From contig CAJUSF010000026.1 of NCBI GenBank assembly GCA_910588945.1, positions 1 through 27,745 of the forward strand: 27,745 nt of DNA. The letters run 5' to 3'. Source of the stretch: an uncultured Eggerthellaceae bacterium. GTDB taxonomy: Bacteria; Actinomycetota; Coriobacteriia; Coriobacteriales; Eggerthellaceae. The translations under genes were made by a program, and so were the position numbers. Under the pieces are notes generated by a model that ran no database searches, was not told where the DNA came from, and saw only the letters and a list, made by a program, of their open reading frames with translations. Position 1 is the stretch's first letter, and each line of letters opens with the position of its first letter. Below, one piece after another: positions 1 through 6,510 of this stretch.

Positions 1-116
1 TGACCGATGAAGAGGTGCAAGAGATGCAAGATCAGCTTAACGGACGTCCCAGAGAAACACTTGGGTGGAAGAATCCTGCGGAGGCATTCGCGAAATTATT
101 GGAGGATGCAGCATAA
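1..116 (+). CDS. IS30-family transposase, C-terminal fragment (cut by window edge)
   Basis: The only open frame here starts at base 3 and ends with TAA at 114-116. It encodes about 37 residues containing NGRPRETLGWKNPAEAF. The pattern N-x-R-P-R-x-x-L-G-(F/W)-x-x-P-x-E-x-F is the typical end of IS30-family transposases, just after the DDE integrase-core domain. The rest of the gene lies outside the window, so whether the transposase is intact cannot be judged. The frame is open to the window edge and shows no stop or frameshift. Recognition rests on a short but distinctive C-terminal motif. Confidence 0.8.
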   Translation, partial: TDEEVQEMQDQLNGRPRETLGWKNPAEAFAKLLEDAA

Positions 117-145
117 GGTGCAATGACCGCTTGAAATCACCACGT
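117..145. mobile_element. Probable right terminal inverted repeat of the IS30-like element
   Basis: Immediately after the transposase stop comes GGTGCAATGACCGC followed by TTGAAATCACC. A terminal repeat is expected just outside the stop codon of an IS30-type transposase, and the spacing fits. The other end of the element is not in the window, so the repeat cannot be confirmed by pairing and the exact boundary is approximate. The element would lie just downstream of the membrane-protein gene that ends at 164. Confidence 0.4.
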
Positions 146-163
146 CCCAAACCACACATGTAG

Positions 164-1432
164 CTAAGAGTTACGAACAGCACTATCAGGATGGATCGTC
201 ATCGACTGGAAGCGATTCTCCATCCATGAATTGTCGAAGTGCTCCGCATAGAAATGCTGGATGGGCGAATTTACCGGGTCGTTCGCAAGCCTCTCGTACC
301 AGCAATCCAGCGCCTGAAGCGACATCACGCAATCGATCGCCATAAAAACGGCAGCGATGGTGGTCAGCGTATATCTCCAGTTCCACGGAATGAGGTCGAT
401 CAATTTCAACAGAAGCGGAAGCAACAACTTCAGCCATACTACCCCCAACGCGCCCCAAGCGCACATCGCAATCCCGCACGTGCGACCGCCGATGGAAAGC
501 CATTGCCCGGTGTAGTCCCAAGCCACCGCCCCGAAGGTGTACTGCATGAATACGCTCACGAAATACTCGAACGCGCCACCGATGATGGCGCTCAGGAAGA
601 ACACCAAAACGATATTACGCTTGTACAGCCGATTCAGAAAGAGCGTCATCAAAAGCGCGCCGCAGCCATATATCGGAGAGAACGGCCCGAACAGCAAGCC
701 CGCGCGATCCTGCCAATGGCCCGGATCAACCACTATAACGTGGAAGATACTCTCCATCACATCGCCTAGGATCGAGCAGACCACGAAGATCCAGAACAGG
801 TTGAAGAAGTTCAGTTCGAGAAAGCCTTTGCCGGACGGGTCGCGCCCAAGCGTGCCTTCCGATTGTTCTTTTCGCAGAGTATTCTCGCGTTTCTTAAACC
901 AATCGATGCGCTCTTGGCGAAGCCCGGGATCGAGATACACTTGAAAGCAGATCATCAGCACCAGCAAAACATCGTAGAGGATCAGCCGCGGATCCATCCC
1001 GTAAAGCATAAGCGAGCAAAGCGCGCCTAAGATGAGCAACACATAGACCGCATACAGCATAATCGCTGCATACCTGCGCTGATTGCGGAGAAGACGCACG
1101 CCGATGATCATGTAGGCCACAGCCAAAAGCGCCAGATCGAACAAGCGAACGAAGACCACCACAATAGAAGAGAGGCCGATCTGTGGCGCGGTGCCGTGTC
1201 TGAGCATCTCGACGGCGCTCCAGATCGATTCGCCAAGGCCAACCAGTCCAAAAAGGGCAGCCGCAATGCACAGCGCGCCGAAAATCTTCACTGCAAGGGG
1301 AAGCTTCTTGCGGTCGATGTCCTGAGCAGAAGAATCCGAAGCGGCAGGGACGGAAAGCTTGCGCTTATACCAACAACAGGAGTTGAGTTCAATGTCCTCA
1401 TGAAGTTTCTTGCTGTTTTCGAAATCCGACAT
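164..1432 (-). CDS. Putative ABC transporter permease-like membrane protein (CmpB family, PF06541-like)
   Basis: This is a 422-residue integral membrane protein of unknown substrate. The first half has about four hydrophobic segments followed by a charged loop rich in Lys, Arg and Glu. The second half carries the family-like signature LLFGPFSPIYGCGALL, then an EYFVSVFMQYTFG segment, a WDY and an IGGRTC motif, as in proteins annotated 'putative ABC transporter permease' (CmpB type). The ATG at 1432 is preferred over the longer upstream frame because GAAGGAG lies a few bases upstream. No ATPase partner is adjacent, so a transport role is only the family's conventional label. It follows hom on the same strand with a 182-nt gap, and an IS30-like element lies downstream. 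Confidence 0.75.
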   Translation of the reverse strand: MSDFENSKKLHEDIELNSCCWYKRKLSVPAASDSSAQDIDRKKLPLAVKIFGALCIAAALFGLVGLGESIWSAVEMLRHGTAPQIGLSSIVVVFVRLFDLALLAVAYMIIGVRLLRNQRRYAAIMLYAVYVLLILGALCSLMLYGMDPRLILYDVLLVLMICFQVYLDPGLRQERIDWFKKRENTLRKEQSEGTLGRDPSGKGFLELNFFNLFWIFVVCSILGDVMESIFHVIVVDPGHWQDRAGLLFGPFSPIYGCGALLMTLFLNRLYKRNIVLVFFLSAIIGGAFEYFVSVFMQYTFGAVAWDYTGQWLSIGGRTCGIAMCAWGALGVVWLKLLLPLLLKLIDLIPWNWRYTLTTIAAVFMAIDCVMSLQALDCWYERLANDPVNSPIQHFYAEHFDNSWMENRFQSMTIHPDSAVRNS

Positions 1433-1614
1433 CTTGCTTGCTCCTTCGTGCGCGCCCTCACGCTGCCGCACGGATCGCCGCCGGGATCCACGCCGAATAC
1501 GCACCGAATTCGCACCGCAAATTCACGCTACGCAGGCCTTACGTTTCGAAACTTCGAACTTGCCCCCAAGACGATGATCCGCAAGACCGCGAAAGCTTCG
1601 GAGGTTCTTGCAGA

Positions 1615-2898
1615 TTATTCCTCGACCCTGATGATCGAGGGATCTGCATGCAAGATATCATTCATCGATTTGATCTCATCCACAGCTTCGCGAATGTCAC
1701 TCTCGCGAGCGGTATGCGTTACATAGATGACATCAACAACGCCGTCGACCACGGCACCGCGCTGAACCATCGAGAACACGCTTACGTTATGGCGCGCGAA
1801 TGTATCGGCCATCGTTGCGAGCACTCCCAGCTTGTCGGAGACCGAGAAGCGGATGTAGTACTTCATGGAAAGGTCTTCGATCGGGAGAATCTTGAGATCA
1901 TCCGTGCATGAGCATGCCGGAAGCGGCTTGTATCCCATGTCAATATGGCGCGCAACCTCGAGCACGTCGCCCATCACAGCGCTCGCCGCAGCGCCTGCGC
2001 CTGCGCCTTCGCCGAAAAACATCGTTTCGCCCACGAAATCGCCCACGACATAGATGGCGTTAAATACGCCGTTGACGTTGGCCATCTGATGGCCTTTCGG
2101 GATCATCGTGGGATGGACGCGCACGTCTATGCCGTTGTCGAGCCTGTGTGCGATAGCCATAAGCTTTACGACATAACCCATCTCATCTGCCGCCGCCAGA
2201 TCAGTGGTGGTGATGGAGCTTATTCCCTTCGTGTAAACATCATCGATAGTCACGCGCGAATTGAATGCGATGGATGCAAGGATGGCGATCTTGGCCGCCG
2301 CGTCAAACCCGTCAACATCAGCAGACGGGTTGGCCTCAGCGAAACCCTTGGCTTGCGCCTCGGCAAGAGCCTCATCGTAGCTCATGCCATCTTCAGCCAT
2401 GCGCGTGAGCATATAGTTGGTGGTGCCGTTCACGATTCCCATAACCGATTCGATTTCGTTGGCGATGAGCGAGTGCTTGAGCGGCCCGATGATGGGAATG
2501 CCGCCACCCACGCTTGCGCCAAACGCCAGCTCGGTGCCTACTGCCTTCACGGCATCCATAACCTCTTCGCCAAACGTTGCCATGAGCGCCTTATTCGCGG
2601 TGACGACGTTCTTTCCTGCTTGCAACGCCTCAAGCACGACGCCCTTCGCGATGGTGGTGCCGCCGATGAGCTCGATGACGATATCGATATTCGGATCGTT
2701 GACGATCTCGCGGTAATCGGAGGTAAAAAGGTGACCAACCCCGTGCGCCTCGGCCTCGTCCGGACTAAGCGAACAGACCCTTGCGAGCTGAACGTCGATG
2801 CCGAGATGGCGCTCGAACGCATCGTGATGCTTTTGCAGAATGTCGATGCATCCACCGCCGACGGTGCCGGTTCCGACAAGCCCAATGTTGATCGTCAT
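1615..2898 (-). CDS. hom: Homoserine dehydrogenase with C-terminal ACT domain
   Basis: It encodes 428 residues. The enzyme reduces aspartate semialdehyde to homoserine with NAD(P)H, the branch point to threonine and methionine. The N-terminus has the Rossmann motif GLVGTGTVGGG, followed by the conserved GGTTIAKG and VTANKALMA segments, the catalytic core (GIVNGTTNYMLTRM, DVDGFDAAAKIAILAS) and an ACT domain over roughly the last 80 residues (RFSVSDKLGVLATMADTF), normally the site of feedback control by threonine. The ATG at 2898 has GAGGAG six bases upstream. The frame is open further upstream, but that extension lacks family similarity. lysA, which uses the same aspartate-semialdehyde pool, is the next gene upstream on the same strand, but a 498-nt repeat-rich gap makes a simple shared transcript uncertain. 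Confidence 0.97.
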   Translation of the reverse strand: MTINIGLVGTGTVGGGCIDILQKHHDAFERHLGIDVQLARVCSLSPDEAEAHGVGHLFTSDYREIVNDPNIDIVIELIGGTTIAKGVVLEALQAGKNVVTANKALMATFGEEVMDAVKAVGTELAFGASVGGGIPIIGPLKHSLIANEIESVMGIVNGTTNYMLTRMAEDGMSYDEALAEAQAKGFAEANPSADVDGFDAAAKIAILASIAFNSRVTIDDVYTKGISSITTTDLAAADEMGYVVKLMAIAHRLDNGIDVRVHPTMIPKGHQMANVNGVFNAIYVVGDFVGETMFFGEGAGAGAAASAVMGDVLEVARHIDMGYKPLPACSCTDDLKILPIEDLSMKYYIRFSVSDKLGVLATMADTFARHNVSVFSMVQRGAVVDGVVDVIYVTHTARESDIREAVDEIKSMNDILHADPSIIRVEE

Positions 2899-3007
2899 GA
2901 AAGTCTCCTCAGTGTTCGTTTCTTTGAGAAGTGATTCTATCATGCGCGACCGTGCATGGGTGAGACGGCGTCCGATGATTTATAGGGATGACGGGAAGGG
3001 ACGGGTG

Positions 3008-3031
3008 CTCATATCTGCAGGCAGATATGAG
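3008..3031. promoter_or_regulatory. Perfect palindrome upstream of hom (operator or hairpin)
   Basis: CTCATATCTGC and its exact reverse complement GCAGATATGAG are separated by only two bases (AG). The centre lies about 120 bases upstream of the hom start. There is no T-tract on either side, so an intrinsic terminator is unlikely. Such a short spacer fits a dimeric repressor site better than an RNA hairpin. The CATATC...GATATG half-sites recur at 27725-27743. Confidence 0.45.
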
Positions 3032-3105
3032 TTAATCAGCCGCTAAAGAGTGAACATCTGGCCTGACCTTTGTGATCACAACCCGTAGTACAAAGCAAGT
3101 AACAT

Positions 3106-3128
3106 GGGACAGGATTTCATCCTGTCCC
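3106..3128. repeat. Short hairpin GGGACAGGAT / ATCCTGTCCC
   Basis: Two exactly complementary 10-base arms flank a TTC loop. No T-run follows on either strand, so it is not a canonical terminator. It may be an RNA-stabilising stem or part of a dispersed intergenic repeat. It lies downstream of lysA and upstream of hom. Confidence 0.55.
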
Positions 3129-3177
3129 TACAATGCAACATTCTAAATAACACAGGGTATTACAGAGTACAGCCTTT

Positions 3178-3270
3178 AGAAATGATTGCCGAGGTGCTTA
3201 CAAAGCGAGTTCCGCAGGAGCGAAGCGACGAGGACTGTTTGAGCGACTAAGTATCTCGGTAATCATTTCT
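3178..3270. repeat. 93-bp inverted-repeat element (REP/MITE-like)
   Basis: The arms at 3178-3200 and 3248-3270 are 23 nt long and complementary except at three positions, all A/G differences that remain G-U pairs in RNA. They enclose a 47-nt core that includes GAGTTCCGCAGGAGCGAAG. The element could fold into a long rod. It encodes no protein and has no visible target-site duplication. Its form resembles dispersed palindromic intergenic elements of Gram-positive genomes, but copy number in this genome cannot be known from one window. Confidence 0.6.
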
Positions 3271-3274
3271 TGCC

Positions 3275-3389
3275 AGACCTGCAGACGTGCGCATCAAGAG
3301 CGGATGCGCACCTACAGTCAACCAGTAGCCCTTCCAAGCAAGCACTTCCATCCGAACCTGCAAGCAGACCTGCAGACGTGCGTATCAAG
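3275..3389. repeat. Pair of 24-nt direct repeats, 91 nt apart
   Basis: The sequence AGACCTGCAGACGTGC followed by G(C/T)ATCAAG occurs at 3275-3298 and again at 3366-3389 with one mismatch. The first copy overlaps a small stem (3288-3295 with 3303-3310, TGCGCATC/GATGCGCA). The pair ends just downstream of the lysA stop. A single duplicated pair does not make a CRISPR array. It may be a duplication remnant or a two-site binding region. Confidence 0.55.
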
Positions 3390-3396
3390 CTAGAAT

Positions 3397-4800
3397 TCAG
3401 CAGATATTCTTTTGGAACTTATCGCGGAACTGATCCATCGCATATACAATATCGCGCGACATCAGATCGGCATACGTTTCGCGACGGGTAACCAAATTCG
3501 CCTTACCGTCCTTCACAAACACGATGCCAGGACGCGGCTGACCATTATAATTGCTAGCCATCGTATAGCAGTAGGCTCCTGTGCCGAACACGCAAACAAT
3601 GTCTTCCACCTCGGCCTCCTGCAGCGATCCATCAAGCACTACCGCATCGCCGCTTTCACAATGCTTGCCGCAAAGCGTAACGATCTCGGTACGCGGACGA
3701 TCGGCCTTGTTCGCGATTACCGGCTCGTATTCAGAATCGTAAAGCGCCGTACGAATGTTATCGGACATGCCACCGTCGATCGCAACGAACTTGCGCACAC
3801 CCTTGAGGTCTTTGATAGTTCCCACCGTATATAGAGTAACGCCCGCATTCGCAACGAGCGATCTGCCTGGCTCGACCATCAATCGCGGAAGCTCAAGGCC
3901 GTGCTTCTCGCAGGCCTCGCGAACAGCATCGCAGGTCACTTTCGCGAAATCCTCGATCGTGGAGGGGCGATCGGGCTGCATATAAGCAACACCGAGGCCG
4001 CCGCCGAGGTCAAGCTCCTTGATGATGCAGCCGAATTCATCGCGAACTCGCGCGATCATATTCACCATCACAAAGGCCGCTTCTTTAAACGATTCGAGCG
4101 CGAAAATCTGCGAGCCGATGTGGCAATGAAGTCCAGCGAGATTTACATTCGGCGTATCGATGGCCTGCTTGATGCAGGCAAACGCATAGTCGTCGCGAAG
4201 CGTGAATCCGAACTTTGAGTCCTCGCAGCCGGTGCAGATATACGCATGCGTGTCCGCCTCGACACCCGGCGTTATGCGCATGTAGATATCCTGCGTCTTT
4301 CCCAGTTTGCCAGCTATCTCGGAAATACGTCTGAGCTCCTCCAAGCTGTCAACGACAATACGGCCCGCACCTGCCGAAATGGCTTCCTCAAGTTCTAGCG
4401 GCGTTTTGTTGTTGCCGTGAACGAAAATGCGCTCAGCCGGAAACTTCGCCGCGAGCGCCATTGCGAGCTCACCACCACCGGAAACATCAAGGCACATGCC
4501 AAGCTCATTGGCAATATTGAGAATGGCCATATTAAGAAACGCCTTGCTGGCATAAAGCACGTCGGCATTCGGGTAATTCTTGCGGAATGCAATGAGGTAG
4601 CGCTCCATGTTATGGCGTATCATCTGCTCGTCGTAGACGTAAAGCGCTGTGCCCTGCTCTTTTGCAAGGGTTACCATATCAACACCGCCGATATGCAGGT
4701 GCCCGTCAATTACCTCTGCAGTTTCAGGAAGAACCCCGCCGAGCTGCATGGTTGTGAGGCCATCGGCCTTCTTATTGAGATCAGATGCTGGAAGTGACAT
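3397..4800 (-). CDS. lysA: Diaminopimelate decarboxylase
   Basis: This is a 467-residue PLP enzyme that decarboxylates meso-diaminopimelate to L-lysine, the last step of lysine synthesis. It is a fold-type III (alanine-racemase-like) decarboxylase. The PLP lysine is K86 in VLYASKAFLN. Further on are the HCHIGSQ segment, the phosphate-binding GGGLGVAY, EPGRSLVANAG, GKHCESGD (substrate/PLP Cys) and the FGTGAYCYTMASNYNG C-terminal signature. The ATG at 4800 has AAGGAG six bases upstream. No lysine riboswitch is visible upstream. The 5' leader instead runs through a putative antisense RNA and small toxin gene, so toxin transcripts could read into lysA. Confidence 0.97.
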   Translation of the reverse strand: MSLPASDLNKKADGLTTMQLGGVLPETAEVIDGHLHIGGVDMVTLAKEQGTALYVYDEQMIRHNMERYLIAFRKNYPNADVLYASKAFLNMAILNIANELGMCLDVSGGGELAMALAAKFPAERIFVHGNNKTPLELEEAISAGAGRIVVDSLEELRRISEIAGKLGKTQDIYMRITPGVEADTHAYICTGCEDSKFGFTLRDDYAFACIKQAIDTPNVNLAGLHCHIGSQIFALESFKEAAFVMVNMIARVRDEFGCIIKELDLGGGLGVAYMQPDRPSTIEDFAKVTCDAVREACEKHGLELPRLMVEPGRSLVANAGVTLYTVGTIKDLKGVRKFVAIDGGMSDNIRTALYDSEYEPVIANKADRPRTEIVTLCGKHCESGDAVVLDGSLQEAEVEDIVCVFGTGAYCYTMASNYNGQPRPGIVFVKDGKANLVTRRETYADLMSRDIVYAMDQFRDKFQKNIC

Positions 4801-4834
4801 CGTTGGCTCCTTGTTCGTCTAGGCTTGCGCCGAA

Positions 4835-4863
4835 TTGATTTCTGAATTTGATGCTGCTAAAAT
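4835..4863 (+). promoter_or_regulatory. Sigma70-type promoter reading away from lysA (candidate antitoxin RNA promoter)
   Basis: TTGATT (4835-4840) and TAAAAT (4858-4863) are separated by 17 bases, a near-ideal sigma70 arrangement. It points to the plus strand, antisense to the lysA leader and towards the 3' end of the small toxin gene. Transcription would start near 4870 and meet the terminator at 4935-4970. Confidence 0.65.
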
Positions 4864-4869
4864 ACATTG

Positions 4870-4970
4870 TATACGGGCGGCTTGCCGTTGCACCGGCTAG
4901 TTACCCCGAATGTCAGTTTTAAAGACTGTAGAGGTAACCGCCTTTGGAAACGGGGGCGGTTATTTCTTTC
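4870..4970 (+). ncRNA. Candidate antisense RNA antitoxin (about 100 nt)
   Basis: A good promoter (4835-4863) and a GC-rich stem (4935-4942 with 4955-4962) followed by TTTCTTT delimit a plus-strand RNA of about 100 nt with no reading frame. It runs opposite to, and slightly overlaps, the 3' end of the 33-aa toxin gene. An antitoxin RNA overlapping the toxin mRNA 3' end is the layout known from txpA/RatA and bsrG/SR4 of Bacillus. The function is inferred from this arrangement. The start point is estimated from the promoter. Confidence 0.5.
4935..4970 (+). terminator. Intrinsic terminator of the antisense RNA
   Basis: TAACCGCC (4935-4942) pairs perfectly with GGCGGTTA (4955-4962), and the plus strand continues TTTCTTTC. 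The opposite strand lacks a T-tract after the stem, so this terminator should mainly serve plus-strand transcription. The right arm overlaps the toxin stop codon. Confidence 0.65.
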
Positions 4971-5061
4971 TACGGCTCGTTATGTCAATGACTTTCAGAG
5001 TCGTATTGATAACCGCTATCACAACCAAGCAGAGCGTTAGAGCTTCGCCTATAGTAACCAT
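4960..5061 (-). CDS. Holin-like small hydrophobic toxin (type I toxin candidate), 33 aa
   Basis: The frame encodes a 33-residue peptide starting MVTIGEALTLCLVVIAV and ending with a basic tail, TSRRKK. The order MVT(I/V)xEALxL, one hydrophobic helix of about 18 residues, then a positively charged C-terminus is the recognisable pattern of the 'putative holin-like toxin' family. These are membrane-acting peptides of type I toxin-antitoxin systems. A strong ribosome site (AAAGGCGG) lies six bases before the ATG. A TAGAAT -10-like box occurs at 5111-5116 on this strand with no clear -35. A convergent plus-strand RNA overlaps its 3' end. It lies between lysA and rpsI. It is too short for most gene callers and is likely to have been missed. 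Confidence 0.7.
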   Translation of the reverse strand: MVTIGEALTLCLVVIAVINTTLKVIDITSRRKK

Positions 5062-5180
5062 GGCATACCGCCTTTCGCTAAAGGGGTAACCATCGCCGCC
5101 CGATCAAGCTATTCTAGCAGTTAATAACAGCATCGAATGTTAATTCATCTCGCAAGTCTTCCCGCAGCTCATTTCACAAA

Positions 5181-5206
5181 AAAGACCCCGCAAATGCGGG
5201 GTCTTT
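5181..5206 (-). terminator. Terminator of the rplM-rpsI operon
   Basis: AAAGACCCCGCA (5181-5192) and TGCGGGGTCTTT (5195-5206) form a perfect 12-bp stem with a two-base loop. On the minus strand it is followed by a run of T (from the As at 5178-5183). It sits about 50 bases after the rpsI stop. The symmetry would also allow it to act on plus-strand transcription. Confidence 0.85.
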
Positions 5207-5254
5207 CTGTATCCGATTCGTTCCAAAAGCCACCGGAACACACAAACCCAAATC

Positions 5255-5662
5255 CTAGCGCTTCGAGAACTGCGGAGCCTTGCGGGCCTTCTTCAGACCA
5301 TACTTCTTGCGCTCGACCATACGCGAGTCGCGAGTAAGGAATCCGGCCTTCTTGAGATCAGCGCGATAATCGCCAGCCTCGAGAAGCGCACGAGCGATTC
5401 CCAAACGAAGTGCGCCAGCCTGACCGGTGGTGCCACCACCGTTGATGCGTGCGATCACGTCGAAGTGGCCCTGCGTATCGGTAACCTTGAAAGGAGCAAG
5501 TGCTGCTGCCAGTTGACCGTCGCGGGTGAAGTATTTGTCGCCTTCGCGGCCGTTGACAGTCACCTTGCCGGTGCCTGGAACCAGACGGACGCGTGCAACC
5601 GAGGTCTTACGACGACCGGTGCCGTAGTAAAGTGCCTCTGTCTTGGCTTTTTTCTCTGCCAT
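5255..5662 (-). CDS. rpsI: 30S ribosomal protein S9 (uS9)
   Basis: The product has 135 residues, the normal bacterial length. It has YYGTGRRKTSVARVRL near the start, the NGGGTTGQAGALRLGIARAL core, and the conserved basic C-terminus ending in KAPQFSKR, the tail that reaches the ribosomal P site. The start at 5662 lies three bases after the rplM stop, with GGGAG upstream inside the end of rplM, so the two are co-transcribed and probably translationally coupled. The strong terminator 50 bases downstream ends the operon. Confidence 0.98.
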   Translation of the reverse strand: MAEKKAKTEALYYGTGRRKTSVARVRLVPGTGKVTVNGREGDKYFTRDGQLAAALAPFKVTDTQGHFDVIARINGGGTTGQAGALRLGIARALLEAGDYRADLKKAGFLTRDSRMVERKKYGLKKARKAPQFSKR

Positions 5663-5665
5663 AGC

Positions 5666-6100
5666 TTATGCTCCCATCTCGATCTTCTGCGGCTGCTGAG
5701 CTGCATGTGGATGATCCGGCCCTGCGTAGACCTTGAGTTTCTTACCCTGTGCACGTCCGAGCGTAGTCTTCGGAAGCATGCCCTTCACAGCATGCTCGAT
5801 GACGCGCTCAGGATGCTTGGCAATCGCCTCTTCAAAGGTCTCAGACTTCAGGCCGCCTGGGTGCCCGCTGTGACGGAAATACTCCTTGCCGAGCGTCTTG
5901 TTACCGGTAACGCGAATCTTCTCTGCGTTGATGATAACGACGAAATCACCCACATCGACATGCGGGGTGTACTGCGGCTTTGTCTTTCCGCGAAGGATCT
6001 GAGCAGCTTTGGTTGCAACGCGGCCGAGGACCTGATCCTCAGCATCAATCACATACCATTTGCGCTCTACCTCGCCGGGTTTTGCGTAATAAGTCTTCAC
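5666..6100 (-). CDS. rplM: 50S ribosomal protein L13 (uL13)
   Basis: The product has 144 residues and matches L13 throughout: KTYYAKPGEVERKWYVIDAEDQVLGRVAT at the start (in part), then LRGKTKPQYTPHVDVGD and the LPKTTLGRAQGKKLKVYAG region. The start codon is GTG at 6100, with AAAGGATG upstream. It is the first gene of the rplM-rpsI operon. It has a well-formed promoter at 6319-6348 and an unusually long leader of about 210 nt. The leader can form a long-range stem, which suggests autoregulation by an L13-type leader as known in other bacteria. Confidence 0.98.
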   Translation of the reverse strand: MKTYYAKPGEVERKWYVIDAEDQVLGRVATKAAQILRGKTKPQYTPHVDVGDFVVIINAEKIRVTGNKTLGKEYFRHSGHPGGLKSETFEEAIAKHPERVIEHAVKGMLPKTTLGRAQGKKLKVYAGPDHPHAAQQPQKIEMGA

Positions 6101-6318
6101 TATTACATCCTTTGCTTCTTCATCGCATTTGCGGTTGAAGCCCCTTCATTGCCGTGGCCGGCGAAGGACCGCGTTGCGATAGTTTGTTAGTTTTCAAAAG
6201 TTCAGCCTGCTAGTCTGCCGGTTTCCTACGCCGACGCGCGTGCTCGGGTCTGGACGTACCGTTGCGTTGCGCTGACATCGCATGCCTCTGTTACGGGGCT
6301 TTTGAAAGTAACTTTTGA
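6101..6318 (-). promoter_or_regulatory. Long structured leader of rplM-rpsI
   Basis: If transcription starts near 6312, the mRNA has about 210 untranslated nucleotides. CTTTTGAAA at 6299-6307 is exactly complementary to TTTCAAAAG at 6192-6200, and a second copy near the start (6310-6319) is complementary to the same region (6193-6202). The upstream arms are therefore alternative partners for one downstream arm, closing a core of about 100 nt. No reading frame of interest is present. A ribosomal-protein autoregulatory leader is the obvious hypothesis. I cannot match it to a named Rfam family by eye. Confidence 0.45.
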
Positions 6319-6348
6319 ATTGTATTTGAAAAACGCGGCGCACGTCAA
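6319..6348 (-). promoter_or_regulatory. Sigma70 promoter of rplM-rpsI
   Basis: On the minus strand TTGACG (6348-6343) and TACAAT (6324-6319) are separated by 18 bases. This is a strong housekeeping promoter and fits a ribosomal protein operon. It lies about 220 bases before the rplM start codon. Confidence 0.8.
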
Positions 6349-6510
6349 GACAAAATCACATGAACACAGGGTAAATATTATTAAAAGCACCTGTCTTCCA
6401 CTTCTGCACGAACAGCTCACAATAACGAAATAGCAAAACATCACTTTCCGTGATCAAAACACACCCGAAATACGGCACAATCTATGATCATGCAAAAACA
6501 AAGGAACGCT

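Larger units (their letters stand above)
2899..3396. other. Repeat-rich gap between lysA and hom
   Basis: This 498-nt stretch has no convincing gene. It contains, in order, an 11-bp-arm palindrome (3008-3031), a 10-bp-arm hairpin (3106-3128), a long inverted-repeat element (3178-3270) and two near-identical 24-nt direct repeats (3275-3298, 3366-3389), the first overlapping an 8-bp stem (3288-3310). The hom promoter must lie near its left end if hom is not read through from lysA. TATAAA- and TAGAAT-like boxes occur there but neither has a good -35 partner, so I do not assign one. Confidence 0.7.

Noticed and set aside
1495..1516. Tandem 11-bp repeat GAATACGCACC/GAATTCGCACC before the CmpB-like gene
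   Set aside because: There are only two copies with one mismatch in GC-rich sequence. This could easily be chance and no promoter is visible beside it.
1945..2934. Long plus-strand frame opposite hom (329 codons)
   Set aside because: It is the antisense shadow of a clear hom gene. It has no family motifs and the His/Asp/Arg-rich composition typical of a reverse-frame reading.
3106..3128. Intrinsic terminator for lysA
   Set aside because: The stem is perfect, but neither strand has a T-tract after it, and it lies about 270 bases past the lysA stop.
3275..3389. CRISPR-like array
   Set aside because: There are only two repeat copies with one mismatch and an overlarge spacer, and no cas genes are in the window.
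4801..4959. Lysine riboswitch or T-box ahead of lysA
   Set aside because: Neither the L-box core nor a T-box motif is recognisable. The sequence is better explained by the toxin-antisense arrangement.
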